Source: Mangifera indica (lineage: Eukaryota > Streptophyta > Magnoliopsida > Sapindales > Anacardiaceae). Taken from it: a stretch of DNA of 64,000 bases. Location of the stretch: NCBI RefSeq assembly GCF_011075055.1, contig NC_058140.1, forward strand, positions 12,956,668 to 13,020,667, read 5' to 3'. The translations under genes were made by a program, and so were the position numbers. The notes under the pieces were generated by a model. That model did not search any database, was not told the DNA's origin, and worked only from the letters and a program-made list of their open reading frames with translations. This document shows positions 1-12,055 of the stretch, piece by piece (within the stretch, counting starts at the first letter, position 1; each line of letters opens with the position of its first letter).

Positions 1-784
1 AAAAATCAGTACACTATATGATACAGAGCATAGAATGAAATGGACATTTTCTAAGACAATCTTACTCCTAGAGACGGGGGTACTCCTAATTCAATCTACA
101 AAGTTCACTGACATAGTTGAGATATCAAATACAAACATTCTTCTAGACGTAATATCATATGCAAATATGTCAGCAGGAAGGCATATGTAAAACATCATTA
201 TTATAAATTTCTCTTTAATATACTATCATTCCTACAGTTAGCAATAAAAACTCGGGACAACCTTTCTTATAACCTAATGCTAAAGAGGTTAGCACATAAA
301 TAACTGCTTATAGCTCTTCTTAATCAAGTTCAATAGCAATGGGGAATGTAATGCTTTCAATATAAAGCATAAAACCTCGTTTGCAACTTAAGTCAATCCC
401 ATAAACAGAGAAAACCTACAAAGCCACTAAACCAGTGCCCGCCTATAAAACTTGAGCATGTGACTGAAATACACCTACTTCGACAATGATAGCAACTGTT
501 CTATTAAATAGCCTTCACCCTCAATTACCTGCAACAGGCACCTCATAATCCAAAAGCTAAAAGCTCAAACTTTATATAGTCATACATCACATGAATTTCA
601 TGCTTCTCTCGCGTAGCACACACTAACATGCCGGATTTTTAACTTTCTCACATTAAGAATAAGGTCTTAACTGACTAATTAATTCGCATATGTACTTTCA
701 TTAGCAAAAATATTGTCATTATAAATCTCAAATAATTATGGTAAGGCCTATCAGTTAATTTAGCAGTCAGACAAGAAAGCTCAC
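1..784 (-). other. Intron 2 of the ascorbate peroxidase gene (partial)
   Basis: This stretch lies downstream of the exon 2 donor. It has no conserved APX block on the minus strand, so the next exon is beyond the edge and the intron is longer than 780 bases. I see no repeat or RNA gene in it. Confidence 0.6.
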
Positions 785-1158
785 CGCAGAAATCAAGTGC
801 AATTTTCAAGCCATTATTGGCACCGTGAGAGTACTCCTCTTGGTTCCTGATTGAGCCATTTGGTCCACCGGTCTTCGTTTTCACGTCATACGTTCCCGCG
901 TCATGCCACCTTTAAACAAAAAAAAAAAAAAAAAAAACCATAGAAATAATAATAACCAGACCACAACTAATGACTTTGCCTTAAACTTTCTCGCGTTTAC
1001 TCTGGAAAGAAACAGGAAATCATAGAGAGAAGAGAGAGTGTGTACGCTAAACGGAGCATGATAGGAGCGCAGTTCTTGTAAGCAATTAAAGCGCGAAGAT
1101 CGCGGCGAGCCTTGTCGATCTCCTTCAGGTACTCTGTGTCAACCACCGGTAACGCCAT
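785..1158 (-). CDS. APX3: Ascorbate peroxidase, peroxisomal type (5' part only)
   Basis: Class I haem peroxidase that reduces hydrogen peroxide with ascorbate. Only the first two coding exons are present (1046-1158 and 785-909); the remainder lies beyond the left edge. Exon 1 begins ATGGCG ([14 protein letters not shown]) and ends in codon phase 2. Exon 2 restores [16 protein letters not shown], the plant peroxidase distal-haem motif, with catalytic Arg36, Trp39 and His40. It continues through [10 protein letters not shown] and HGAN before a GTGAGC donor. The start and the spacing match APX3, the peroxisome-membrane isoform, better than APX5. The defining C-terminal membrane anchor cannot be seen, so the isoform is an inference. 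Family members are about 285 aa; about 80 aa are encoded here. The 5' UTR probably occupies about 1159-1250. Confidence 0.9.
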
Positions 1159-1497
1159 GTCAGCTCACGGTAACAGTAACCGTCAACAGTTAAGAAGGCG
1201 ACTTTTGGTTTTGAAGAAGAAATAAATGACCAGTGAAGAGAGACCTTTCCTTTGGAAATGGATCAGGTGAACAGAACGAGTTATTATCACACGCAACCAA
1301 ACGCAAATTTTAAGATTGCGATCAATACGTGACAGATATTCATTGGCCATAAGCATAGAGATTATGCCAAAGATGATGCATGCCTAACTTTTTCCTCTTC
1401 AATGCTATTTATACATATTTTTAATATAATTGAGAAATATAAAAAACATATCAGATATTATTTTATTTTTAATTTAAAATTATTCAATCGATCAAAA

Positions 1498-2412
1498 GAC
1501 TTATTCACACCCAAGGTATAGTAAATTTTCAAATTCTTATCCATCAACTTTCAAAAACTTAAACACCCACTTATAGTTTAAAAAACTAACATCTACCCTC
1601 TAAAATTAAGATAAAATTAAGGATAAAATCATCATTTAACAATAATATTAAACATTTATATCATTTTACCCCTTAATTTGAAAAATTAACAATTTTACCC
1701 AAAATTACGTTTTAAAAAGTGACATTTTACCCCCTACCTAAGGTTTCCAATTTCGTCGACGAATTTCTAGCCAACGATGGTCGATCTCTCTCCCTCCCGA
1801 TGTTGTCTCTCCCTTCGGTGTTCAATATTAGACAGACGATGTCTAAATTCGAAGGAATCTAGATGAAGGTCGAAACTTTTCGTCTGGATCTTTATTATCC
1901 AGACAAAGTATACTTTGTCTAGATGATAACGACGGTCCAAAAGAGACCAATCTCCTTATCTGGATTGTCGTCGTCATCTAGACGAAGCCGACTTTGTCTG
2001 GACGACAAAGATCCAGACGAAGAGTTTCGACTCTTCGTCTGGATTTTATCGAATCCAGACATCATCGATCTAATATTGAATATCAAAGGGAGTGACTACA
2101 TCATGAGGGAGAAAAATCAGCCATCGTTTGCTGAAAATTCGTCGGTGAAATTGGAAACCCTAGGTAAGGGGGGAAAATGTCACTTTTCAAAACTTAATTT
2201 TGGGTAAAATTGTTAGTTTTTCAAATTAAATGGGTAAAATGATATAAATGTTAAATATTATTGTTAAATAACGATTTTATCCTTAATTTTATCTTAATTT
2301 TAGAGAGTAGGAGTTAGTTTTCCAAACCATAGGTGGGTGTTTGGATTTTTAAAAGTTGGTGGGTAGAAATTTGAGAATTCACTATACCTTGGGTGGGAAT
2401 AGTTTTTTGGTC
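1498..2412. mobile_element. Long-TIR fold-back element (Mutator-like MITE), copy 1
   Basis: About 280 bases at the left (1498-1775) are repeated in inverted orientation at the right (about 2125-2412). The paired blocks include CACCCAAGGTATAGT near both outer ends and the internal blocks TTTTACCC and GGTTTCCAATTTC. The centre is made of short GTCTAGAC/GTCTGGAT-like reiterations and carries no transposase. The outer bases (GAC at left, GACCAAA at right) resemble the copy at 56988-57916. Flanking target duplication is weak (only ATCAA shared). The open frame at 1923-2207 is part of the element and is not taken as a gene. Confidence 0.75.
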
Positions 2413-3181
2413 TTATCAATCATATAATAATATATCTATATACCCAAATTATATATAAAAAATATATACACAAAATTTTATTAATATAGATAATTGTTTC
2501 CATAACAAATTATAAACTAATACGTCCTGAAGATATAAAGAATAATATGTATACATATTTTTAATATACAATTTAGATATATATATGATATATCATCATA
2601 TGATTAGATGTTACTTTATCTTTAATTCAAAATCATTTAATCATACGATAACATATTATCTATATATAAAAATATGTACACATAATTTTATTGAAACACA
2701 TAAACCTATGCATATCTTTTCAAATACACAAATGAATATATACTTCATATATATTACTGTATGAATAAATCAATTTAAATCAATGTTAAAAATATCATTT
2801 AATCATACGATGATATACCTATCTTATTTGTGTATTCAAAATAAGTAAATATACATTGCTCTAAAAAGATAGTTATATATAAATAAATATCAAATTTTTA
2901 TTTTTGAAAGGAAGAAATTCACAATAAATAAATAAATAAAAAGGGAAGAGAAAGAATAAACCATTCAGAAGGGCACCGGGAAGGAAGAGGAGAATTGTAA
3001 GTTATAATCACAAACACGTCTTTGTTTGCCAGAGATGAGCAAACCAAAGCGAAAACAGAAATGCAAAGTAGAACAAAGCTTAAAATCACAGAAGGTTCTG
3101 TGTAACTGGTATTATAATAACAACAGCATGTACAAAGTCAACATACAAATTGGTCTTTCATAGCAGTAGCAAATTGGTCTT
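2413..3181. other. Intergenic spacer with synaptotagmin 3' UTR
   Basis: AT-rich spacer between the fold-back element and the synaptotagmin stop codon. It includes palindromic MITE copy A and a half-copy near 2430-2490. The last 100-150 bases before 3182 are less AT-biased and probably hold the 3' UTR of the minus-strand gene. No gene seen. Confidence 0.5.
2545..2695. repeat. Palindromic AT-rich MITE, copy A
   Basis: About 150 bases of near-perfect palindrome. TACACATAATTTTATTGAA at the right is the inverse of the left arm, and a TTTAATTCAAAATCATTTAA block lies at the centre. The same arrangement recurs near 11395, 13670, 14660 and 51205. It has no coding capacity. Boundaries are approximate. 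Confidence 0.6.
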
Positions 3182-6100
3182 TTATGAAGCTGTTCTCCAT
3201 TGCATCTCGATCTGGACTTGCCCGTTCTTTGAGTCAATAAGATGATACTTCTCATTGATTCGTTTGTTGCTAACAACATCTGAAAGATTGATGTCCACAT
3301 AACCCAGAGTTTCCTGGTTGCACAAATAAAAGTCATGACGAGCGGATTTTTACAGTTTAATTGCAATCCCTGTCTCATTATTTTCAAACTTTCTAAAACA
3401 AAAAGTCACGACATAAATTTACTCATACCAACCAGGACTCTAACATGCCTATGTCTTTTTTCTATGATCAGGGTTTATATGAAACAAACTTTAAAAACTA
3501 TAAATAAGATGGAGTGTAACGGGGGCAATTTAGAGGTATTCAATCGACAACCAAACAGGACAAGCTTCTCCCTCCAACAGTACTCCAATCATAAGCTTCA
3601 TTTTGCATACAAGATGAAAAAGGATTTGAAATCAATACCTTAGGATGCAGCAGTCCAATCCTTGATGAGATGCTGACAACTTCCACATGTAGTCTATCGT
3701 TAGCTGGTGCCTCCTCTAGCATGAATGTGAACTCTTCTTCCCACCTTGGATCTCTGTTCTTCTTCACATACTGTATCCGAACAAAACCATAATCATCCAT
3801 TAAACATACCATTAACCGTAGATGAAAGCATAAAAAATAAGATTACTATACAAGTTGCCTGGCTAAAATAACTGAATGCTAAATTTAGTATACCTTAGTT
3901 TTTCTCTCCAACCCTCTAAAAAGAAGTCGTACATAAGGATTAGTATGGTACTTTCCTTCAACATCTTGAGCTTCATGGACTATAACCACAAGCAAACCTC
4001 CGCCAGGAGGAGTATTATCCGGAGCCTTTTGCACTGTATGTGATTCTTCAAAACTTGTTGGCATTTCCTCTTCTTTAAAGGGTTTATATGTCAATTCCAC
4101 TACAAGCTGTCCACGTGACTTCTCATTTTGAACATCATTTAAATTCATGTTTTTGAGAAGATCTAGAGTCATAACTTTTGGTTCTTCAGGAGTAAGTTCT
4201 TTCAGAGGAACAATATTCATACCCATCTTTTCATGTTTGCCAACCTAAGAAAGGAAGAAAAACAGCTTAAACAACACAGAAACAATATGCAACCTCCGAC
4301 AAGTGATCTGAAATAATATACCTGCTCCCAATCATACACAACGAGCTCCAAAGCCTGAGACTCTGGATCTTTAACGACAAAACTATATTCCTCATTCCAT
4401 TCAGGGTTCAAGTTCTTGTGCTTCACAGTGGATTTCTTTGATTGAAGCTTATCCTCAGTGAGCTTTAGTTTCACATAAGGGTCTGATGCACCCAAAAGAT
4501 CTTTCTTCTTCAGATTCATTGCCTTATTAAGCTTCACATGAAGAATTCCAACAGGTCTCCTGTAGGCTCTGCAAATGGTAATTAATTCATTCAGCCAAAA
4601 CATAAGTGATAGCTAGAATGAGATTATAAGTCCTAAGAGAATTCTGGAGTTCAGTAGAAACATACTTAGCTGGATCCAAGATTGGAACTTCTAACGTTTT
4701 CGGCCACAGATACATGTTGGCAACCTGATCTTTAATAAGCTCCTGGGAAAATAGGTCTGGCACTTTTAAAACCAATCATCGGTGAAAAATAAATAATTTA
4801 ATCTAGCTATGCAAGATGAAACAATCTTCAATCATTTATGCAGGAAAGTTGATACAGTATGCAAGATGAAACAAGCCAACTTTGCATGAACTTGAGCAAA
4901 AAATTAAACTGCCATCACAGATGAAGCACCACAAAATAATACAAGTTGACAAATGAATATGCTGCACAAGAAACATTAAGAATGCCTTTTCCAACAACTT
5001 GAATAAGAGATCAAGTCATCAAAAATCCATGCAAAATCACAACTTTTCCAGATCATATGAAAACAGCAAGTACTTAGTTCGGTTAGATTGAACCACAAGT
5101 AGGCAAACATGCAAAATCACAACTTTTCCAGATCATACGAAAACAACAAGTAATTATAATTACTGTTAGATTGAACTACAAAGTAGGTACAATGTATAAA
5201 CATGCATCAATTAATTTAAGATATGTACAATATTATTTTTCCTATGCAGTCTAGTGTATCCCATATTAGGGTAAAATTTTGACAAAAACTCAGGACATTA
5301 CTTGCTTTGTACCTGGATAAACCTGTAAAGACCAGGTATAGCCATTAGATCAGCCCCTATAAGCTTTAGTCCAAAGTCAACATGAGGCTGCATATCAAAA
5401 GATGAATAATCAAGTGGGCAGAATAACACCTATGAGGAATAAGGATACATGTTTTATAACAATTCTACATATTGAATACACTGCATTTAAGATCTTATAC
5501 ATCTAGGAATATATAGCAATCCAAAGAACATATAACTGTATCACCTAATTCCAGCCTAACCATTATCTATGAGACTACGTATAACAGCAACCACAACAAT
5601 AGATCCAAGGTCCAATCATTTTTTAGCATTGTTTCACTTTCTCAAATGGATAGCTTAAATTGGGGGTAAAAGAAAGCTATTATGTAATGGTTTTCAACAG
5701 TATCATAAAAATGACACTACCAGCAGAAAAATAAGTGCAGTAAGTCAGTAACCACTGACCATTAGTTGCCAACATCCACAAAATTACACAACAGTAAAGC
5801 AGAATCAAGACAATTCCCCCATCCCCTCAACATTTCAAACAATAAAACCATTCAGAAGGAAAAATAAAAGGCAATTCAATTAAACAACTCCTACACTCTC
5901 TACAAGAACTTGAAGCTTTTCAACGTTGTCGGAAACCCCTGTACTAACCAACCGTGTTTGAAAATTGATGTGATGGAGAAATTACTAAAGACTGCCTTTG
6001 CTTTAATTGAGATAGGCATATCAAGCAACTCTACCTGACTTTTAACATGCCTAAGAAATAAATGAGTAAACATTGAAAATATTCAAAAGAACCCTCAAGA

Positions 6101-9100
6101 AAAAAACTGTCATGTCAGATGAGAAAATTTTGCATAGATTATAAGTAATTTGATCCAATCAAAACGTAATATTAACCATCATTACGAACCTTCTCCATGA
6201 GAGAAACATAGATTTTAGCAAAACAAGGAAAAGAAGGAACCAAGGGCTTCAGAGTGATGCGTGGAGCAACAAAAACTTGTAAATCCACCACCTAAAAATA
6301 TTAAGAGCACATGGTATTAACAAGGAGCACAGGGGAAAGAGGGATGTTTCTCCCCCTCTCACCATCAAATACGTTATTGCCTTACTGGACATGAAACATT
6401 TTTTTTCAGTCAGCACAACAACACACCTGCACTGTTGCCTTTAAACCAAATGCTTTAACAGCGGCAGTGACGTTGGGGTTTCCAGCCCATTTTATACATG
6501 GTTCCATAATCAATTCCTTCTCATCGGTGAGATAAACTTTCATTCCTGGAACAAATTTAAGATTTCCAAAAGCAAAAATAAAAATGAGCTCATAAGTTTG
6601 CAAACACATTATAAATTATAGATTAATTCAGCATTTAAAATACAGTCAATCAAAAGGGAAAAAATCATCAAGGTCTTCCAATGAGTGATAACCATTAACC
6701 ACATAAATCAAGATACAAGAACAAAAGCATGAAGTAACAGCTTCACCTAAAGCATCTTCCAACCAAAAAAAAAAAAAAAGTATAAACTGCAACCATGCTT
6801 GCAATATCCTACTATAAGTACCAGATTGAACACAATGAGGAACAAGTTAAAATCCTTGGAACACGATACTGATTCACCACCAGAAAACAAGTGGAGAAGA
6901 TTTTGTTAACCTATCAAAATTTTCAGGCCTTTGTGCTTAATAATAGATTCATAACCAAAACAAGCCAAACAAGTGATGAGAACTGCCTAATTTCAACTCA
7001 AAACTATTCCAAAAGAATAAATAACGACAACAACAGGAACCTCAAGGTTAACCATTTGAGTCAGTTCCAAATGTTCATTATACTTCATTCTAAAAGGGAA
7101 AAATAAGTGCATAACATTCATTCCCCAAATAACTAGTGATGAGAAGACTAGCATTTATTTCTCTTAGATAAGGATTTTGACATCTCTAACATTAAACCAA
7201 ATCTTATATTTCCCTAAGAGAATAACTCTTTCTCAATATACATTATACAGGGCAATTCTTATGCATTTTCCTTATCTTCTACATATTACAGCACAAGTGT
7301 CTTTACTGTAAATGTAAGCCCACTAAGAAGCATCTTCAAATCTAATCCAGTAATCGCAGACATCTACATAAGAAGTTATCAATTTGGTTTTTTTTTTCCA
7401 TTTTTCTTAATGCAAAAAATGAAAAGCCCCTAAAAATACAAAATTATAAACATATATCAGGTCTACTAACCGTGAAAAGTTGGCGGTAGAGACCCTAGTG
7501 TAAGTGTTTCAAATTCAACAGAGTCAATTTTATATTTAGGAATTTGCTCTGCAATTATGGGCATTGCAATATTCTTCGCAGTCTTGCAAATGGCCTATGT
7601 CAGAAGAAAAGAAAGAGTCATACATGCCCAATAAGAAGAAGGGGGAGGAAGCAATAAACTGATAAGAGCATGCACTGCAAGACAGAGAAATCAAACCTTG
7701 TCAAGATAAGACCACATATATTCAAGGAACTTATTTAGCCAATCAACCTTCAAAAAAAAAAAAAAATCAGAATCGCATGTCAGAACAAATGCAACACCCA
7801 AATCATAACATAACATAGAAAGAAGTCATGGCATTGATACATACACGATCATAGTCTGGATTTTTCACCCAAAGTGGTATCTCTGGAAGCATCCGCTGCA
7901 AGGATTCTGTATCTTGCTCAACCAATGGGCGAATCTGAGGATTCTGAACAAGTGAAAGATAACCAAATAAACTTCAGCAAAGGCGGATGAAAGCCACCAG
8001 TATATGATCATAACATTTACTACTCAATCCAATTTCTTTCAATCTATATTTGTAAGCATTAACCATCCAAAATACAGAAACTCATTGTTTCTGTGAACTG
8101 CCATAATCCTCGGTTTCTAGTCACTTTACCTTACACCTCACTGCCACCCTGTTTAAACACATATTTTAACATCTTAAAACATGAACCTCAAAACTCAAAA
8201 GTTGAGAACCACAAAGAGGTGGCAGTGCAAAATGCATGGATAGAGCAATATGTCTGAGTTTGTACATTAACCTAGGGCTGGATTTGAGCTAGCTTGAGGG
8301 GTGCTAAGCTCGAGTTCAAGATTCCCTCAAAGTTGTTCGAACTCAGCTCACGTGAGGGGAGTTAAGCTCAAATTCAAGCCAACCTTTTGGTACTGTAGTC
8401 AAACAAAAAAAGATTAAAATGATATTATTTTAATACATATTGGTCATAACGATATCATTTTAGTCTATTTGTATCGATTTTTTAAGACTCGCAAGTCTGG
8501 CAAGCCGATCACCCCTTAAGATCAAGATCAAGCTCAAACTCAAGTTCGAGCTCAAAAATATTTAAACCCCTTGATTGAGCTCGAGTTCATTTGAGCCGAA
8601 CTTGTTTCGAGTTTGTTCAAGTCAAGCTTATTGTCGAGTTTGAACAAACTCAGCTTGAATCTAGTCTACGTTAACCTCCATATAAGTCAAAACCATGATT
8701 ATCAATATTTTACGATATATAATACATATCCTACAATACGATATAGATGAAAAGCGATACATATTATAAGATGTATCAAAATAATACAATACTATAGTGA
8801 TATGTATCATACAATATGATACAATATATATTACCAATACAGATCGATACACTTTTTTAGAGAAAATGATAATGTAGTAAAGGTATATATGAGAAATTTT
8901 AAATTTTAAGTAGTGTTTGTGATATTTTTCAAAATGATAACATGTTAATTAGAATTTTTATTATTTTATTAAAACCATATCATACAATACAATACTCGAT
9001 ACATGATACAAAAAATCAGATTTTCGATACACAATTCACTACCATGGTCAAAACTCTTAATACTCAACTTTCACTTCTTCAACTTTGGAAGAATAAGTCC

Positions 9101-9799
9101 ATTATTAGCATTGTGATTTTTCACCTGTTCCTCAAATACATATCCTGAAATTTCTTTCACATTTCCATAGGTGCAACCTAATTACAAGGGTTTTTGATAA
9201 ACTTCATAAAATTCATAAATGAATCTACCAAAAAAAAAATTAAAAAATTTAGAAACGACTCTACCAAAATTTAAAAGCCTATAAAATTTAGAAATAAAAC
9301 TACCAAGCCTTCTAGAGAATTTTGAGGAAAAAAAATCACAAGAGATTTCCTAAAAATACTCGAACCAGCAGGTTTAACTTTCAACACATTTGTCAGATAT
9401 TCCGGACATAACAGAATCAGATCAACACGAAAAACCATTAAATGTTGGATTCATAACTACGCAATCCACTAATAAGGTACATACATGACCAAATAAAACA
9501 CTGACACATGTACGCAACATTTATTCTCTAAGAAGCCAAAAATCCTCCATTAAAACTTCAATTATCGCCCTACAGTCTACTCGGTAACTGAAAAGTCCTA
9601 GAGAAACTAAATCTAAAGTTTGAACTACAAAACTTACACAAATAAACGCACATTTTCATCGACAAATAAAAAATTTTAAACTCAATACCTTGACATCGGT
9701 TGGCTGAAAGTAAATAAAAAGGAAGTAACCAATCACAAGTCCAGCAGAAACGCCGACGCCGAAGCCGCAAAAACCTAACACTGTACTTATAATTCCCAT
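3182..9799 (-). CDS. SYT2: Synaptotagmin (plant SYT1/SYT2 type), ER-plasma membrane tether
   Basis: Membrane-tethered C2 protein that transfers lipid and holds ER to plasma membrane. Twelve exons: 9689-9799, 7845-7943, 7697-7747, 7471-7594, 6427-6545, 6190-6291, 5313-5387, 4666-4742, 4322-4568, 3894-4244, 3639-3770, 3182-3313. They give 539 aa; Arabidopsis SYT1 and SYT2 are 541 and 537. A hydrophobic anchor spans about residues 5-31, followed by the SMP lipid-binding domain (about 68-250). C2A starts near 254, with acidic loop residues Asp276, Asp282, Asp332 and Glu334. In C2B the equivalent loop reads HTNPYV, with Asn in place of Asp, so C2B probably binds calcium poorly. Blocks such as ELIKDQV, VGKHEKMGMN and LLFRG are closer to SYT2 than to SYT1; the paralogue call is tentative. 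Intron 1 carries two MITEs. Confidence 0.95.
5028..5190. repeat. 80-bp tandem duplication in synaptotagmin intron 7
   Basis: CATGCAAAATCACAACTTTT begins at 5028 and again at 5108. The following sequence (CCAGATCATA, GAAAAC, CAAGTA, then GTTAGATTGAAC and AAGTAGG) is repeated with a few substitutions and one short insertion. It is intronic and non-coding. Confidence 0.85.
8273..8668. mobile_element. hAT-like MITE in synaptotagmin intron 1 (396 bp)
   Basis: The ends are imperfect inverted repeats: TAGGGCTGGATTTGAGC at left, and TAGACTAGATTCAAGC read inward from the right. The element is rich in GAGCTC/CTCGAG-like runs. It is bounded by CATTAACC (8265-8272) and CGTTAACC (8669-8676), an 8-bp target duplication with one mismatch. 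No coding capacity. Related sequence occurs near 50060-50465 and, more distantly, at 13085-13575. Confidence 0.8.
8694..9046. mobile_element. hAT-like MITE rich in GATAC motifs, synaptotagmin intron 1 (353 bp)
   Basis: Flanked by exact 8-bp duplications GTCAAAAC at 8686-8693 and 9047-9054. The ends CATGATTATCAAT (left) and CATGGTAGTGAAT (right, inward) are inverted repeats with three mismatches. The interior consists of ATACAATAC/GATACAT reiterations in both orientations. It lies only 17 bp from the previous MITE. No open frame of interest. Confidence 0.85.
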
Positions 9800-10247
9800 C
9801 CTTCGCTTTCTCTCTTAACTTTTCTCGACAACCAAACAGCCCTCACAACTTTAGTCTCCCTTAGCCACTGTTCATCGGGCAAATTTTTTAAACGAGGAAA
9901 GTAATTACATCTAGAAAAGCATGGATAGATCATACATGGTGAGAATGTGAAATGGCACAAATGTCCCTTGCCAATCTGGTGGACAGAAAATTACGTTCAG
10001 AAGATTAACTTGATTAGGCGAAGGAGGTATATTAATGGTTTGTGACGCAGAGAGAACGAAAACTATAACTGACGTGGATGGAAAAGTACATGGCAAAAAA
10101 CATAGCGTTTTATTCAAGAGATATTTTTTCCTTTTGTCGGACAGCACACGGTATTGTTGTGATTTTTGTGTCGGGTCCCCCACCGATTTGGTCCCATCTG
10201 GCCCGACAGAAAATGGACTCGTGTGAGATTTCATTTCTTAAAGTAGG

Positions 10248-10253
10248 CACGTG
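10248..10253. promoter_or_regulatory. G-box (CACGTG) upstream of synaptotagmin
   Basis: The sequence GGCACGTGTG lies about 450 bp upstream of the synaptotagmin start. It is a G-box that also contains an ABRE-like ACGTGT core. Such sites bind bZIP and bHLH factors. Its use here is an inference, and single hexamers are common by chance. Confidence 0.3.
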
Positions 10254-11389
10254 TGCAGAAATAATAAAACTAAATAACAAAAAAGTATCCGTTGAATTTG
10301 ATTAAAGGTAGAAGAGTTGTACAACTCAAGCGATCTAATATGGTTAATTTAAAAAAAGGTGAATAATTCATCTACTTAAGGTAAACCAACAAATTATCAC
10401 TTTTAAAGGGAGTTTTTTTTTATTTGGATAATATTTTATTATTAAAATTAAAAAATATAATTTAATATAATTATTATATTTGATAAAAATTAAGAAATAT
10501 AAATAATTATTATGTTTGATTATAAATAATAAAATAATACTGATAAATATAATTAGTTTAAAATATTTTTTATATTACTTATTAAATTAATCCAAAATAA
10601 AATTATTTTTATTATAAAAATAATAAATAAAAATACAATTATAATAAAACCAATATCACTATAAAAATCATTTATTACCCAAAGTGAAAATAATATTCAA
10701 ATTACTACCTATATTACATATCACATTATCATTAGTAATAAAAATTTATTTTAATATTTTATTATTGATAAACTAAATAAGGTAATGTAAATAATAAAAT
10801 ATATATTATCAAGATAATTTTTATTAACTTAAAACCAACCAACCCCTAATTCCTATATTTAATTCCTCGTTAAATTTAAAATTTTATTTATTTAATATGA
10901 TTAATTCAATTAAAAAAATTATTCGACTCAAATAAAAATTCTTTGTTAATTAAAAAAATAAAAAAAATTGTAATTATTATAACTTAAATCCAATATTTTA
11001 TTCATTAATATAATGTGTTTGTGCCCTTAGAGTTTTTTTTTATTTATATATAAAAATAATTCAGACTATACGTTTAATAAATAATTATATAAAATTATTT
11101 TATATAAATAATTCATTAGTTGAATTGTCAATTAGACTAAATCACCCTCCCATCAAATCAGACACCATATCTGACTTTGAAAATTGTATTATATAGTTTA
11201 TTTCCATCTAAAAGAAGTACTCAAAGGAGTTATTCTTGTTACATATTCATAAATTTTGTTTATTTTCTTGAGCATATGAATTGATGGATTATGTAATAAA
11301 GGGAAGAATGTAAGTTATCACAGGATGAATATACAGTTATTCCACTTTGGGCTGTGCCCATTTTTTTTGGGTATTTTATTTAGAGTAAT

Positions 11390-11555
11390 ATTACGCATAT
11401 ATATATATTTATATATAATTTAAATATATAAATAATATGTTATTATATGATTGAGTGTTACTTTCTCTTTAATTCATAATTATCTAATTATATAATCATA
11501 CATCATCTGTATATATAAATTATTTATCAGAAATATATACACATAGTTTTATTAT
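11390..11555. repeat. Palindromic AT-rich MITE, copy B
   Basis: TATATAATTTAAATATATAAATAAT at the left arm is mirrored by ATACACATAGTTTTATTA at the right, around a TTAATTCATAATTATCTAATTA centre. Same family as the copies near 2545, 13664, 14652 and 51202. Edges approximate. Confidence 0.55.
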
Positions 11556-12055
11556 TTTATTTAACTCTATTAAAGTATAATTCTTACACTTAATTCATTG
11601 AATATACTAAAAAAAAAATTACTTTAACATAAAATCCTTACACCTATTCCTTAAACAATATGATTAAATGTTTTCAAAACTTTAAATAAGAGTACATTAG
11701 TACAAAGTATAACTTAATTAATATTGTAAAGTATAAAATAGTTTTAATATAAACTATAATTCAAATTAATAACCCTACAAAAAATATACCATATGTAAAC
11801 AAGTTGTAACTTTGTATTGTATAAATATTATTAATTTAGGGTTAAATGATTAAAAAAAAAAGGACGTATAAATTACAAATCACAACTAAATAAAATAGTG
11901 CAAATATATAGTTACAAAACTAAATATCGTTCTTTATATCATTTTCTCTTAAATAAAATAGTTTGAAATATCTAATTTTTTATTTTTAAAATTATTAAAA
12001 TTTTTAAGAAAAAATTTAAATTTAAATTATTATATTTCAGGTTTATCCTTTTAGC

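Larger units (their letters stand above)
9800..12055. other. Intergenic DNA upstream of synaptotagmin
   Basis: 9800-10300 is moderately GC-balanced and probably holds the promoter and 5' UTR of the minus-strand synaptotagmin. From about 10320 to 12050 the DNA is extremely AT-rich, with long A/T runs and a palindromic MITE at about 11390-11555. Overlapping open frames on both strands at 9911-10305 resemble no known protein and have no splice or homology support. Confidence 0.5.

Noticed and set aside
1923..2207. 94-codon open frame
   Set aside because: Lies in the core and right arm of a fold-back element; composition reflects the reiterated GTCTGGA motifs.
9911..10305. Three overlapping frames upstream of synaptotagmin
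   Set aside because: No homology, no splice context, and they overlap one another on both strands; most likely promoter DNA.
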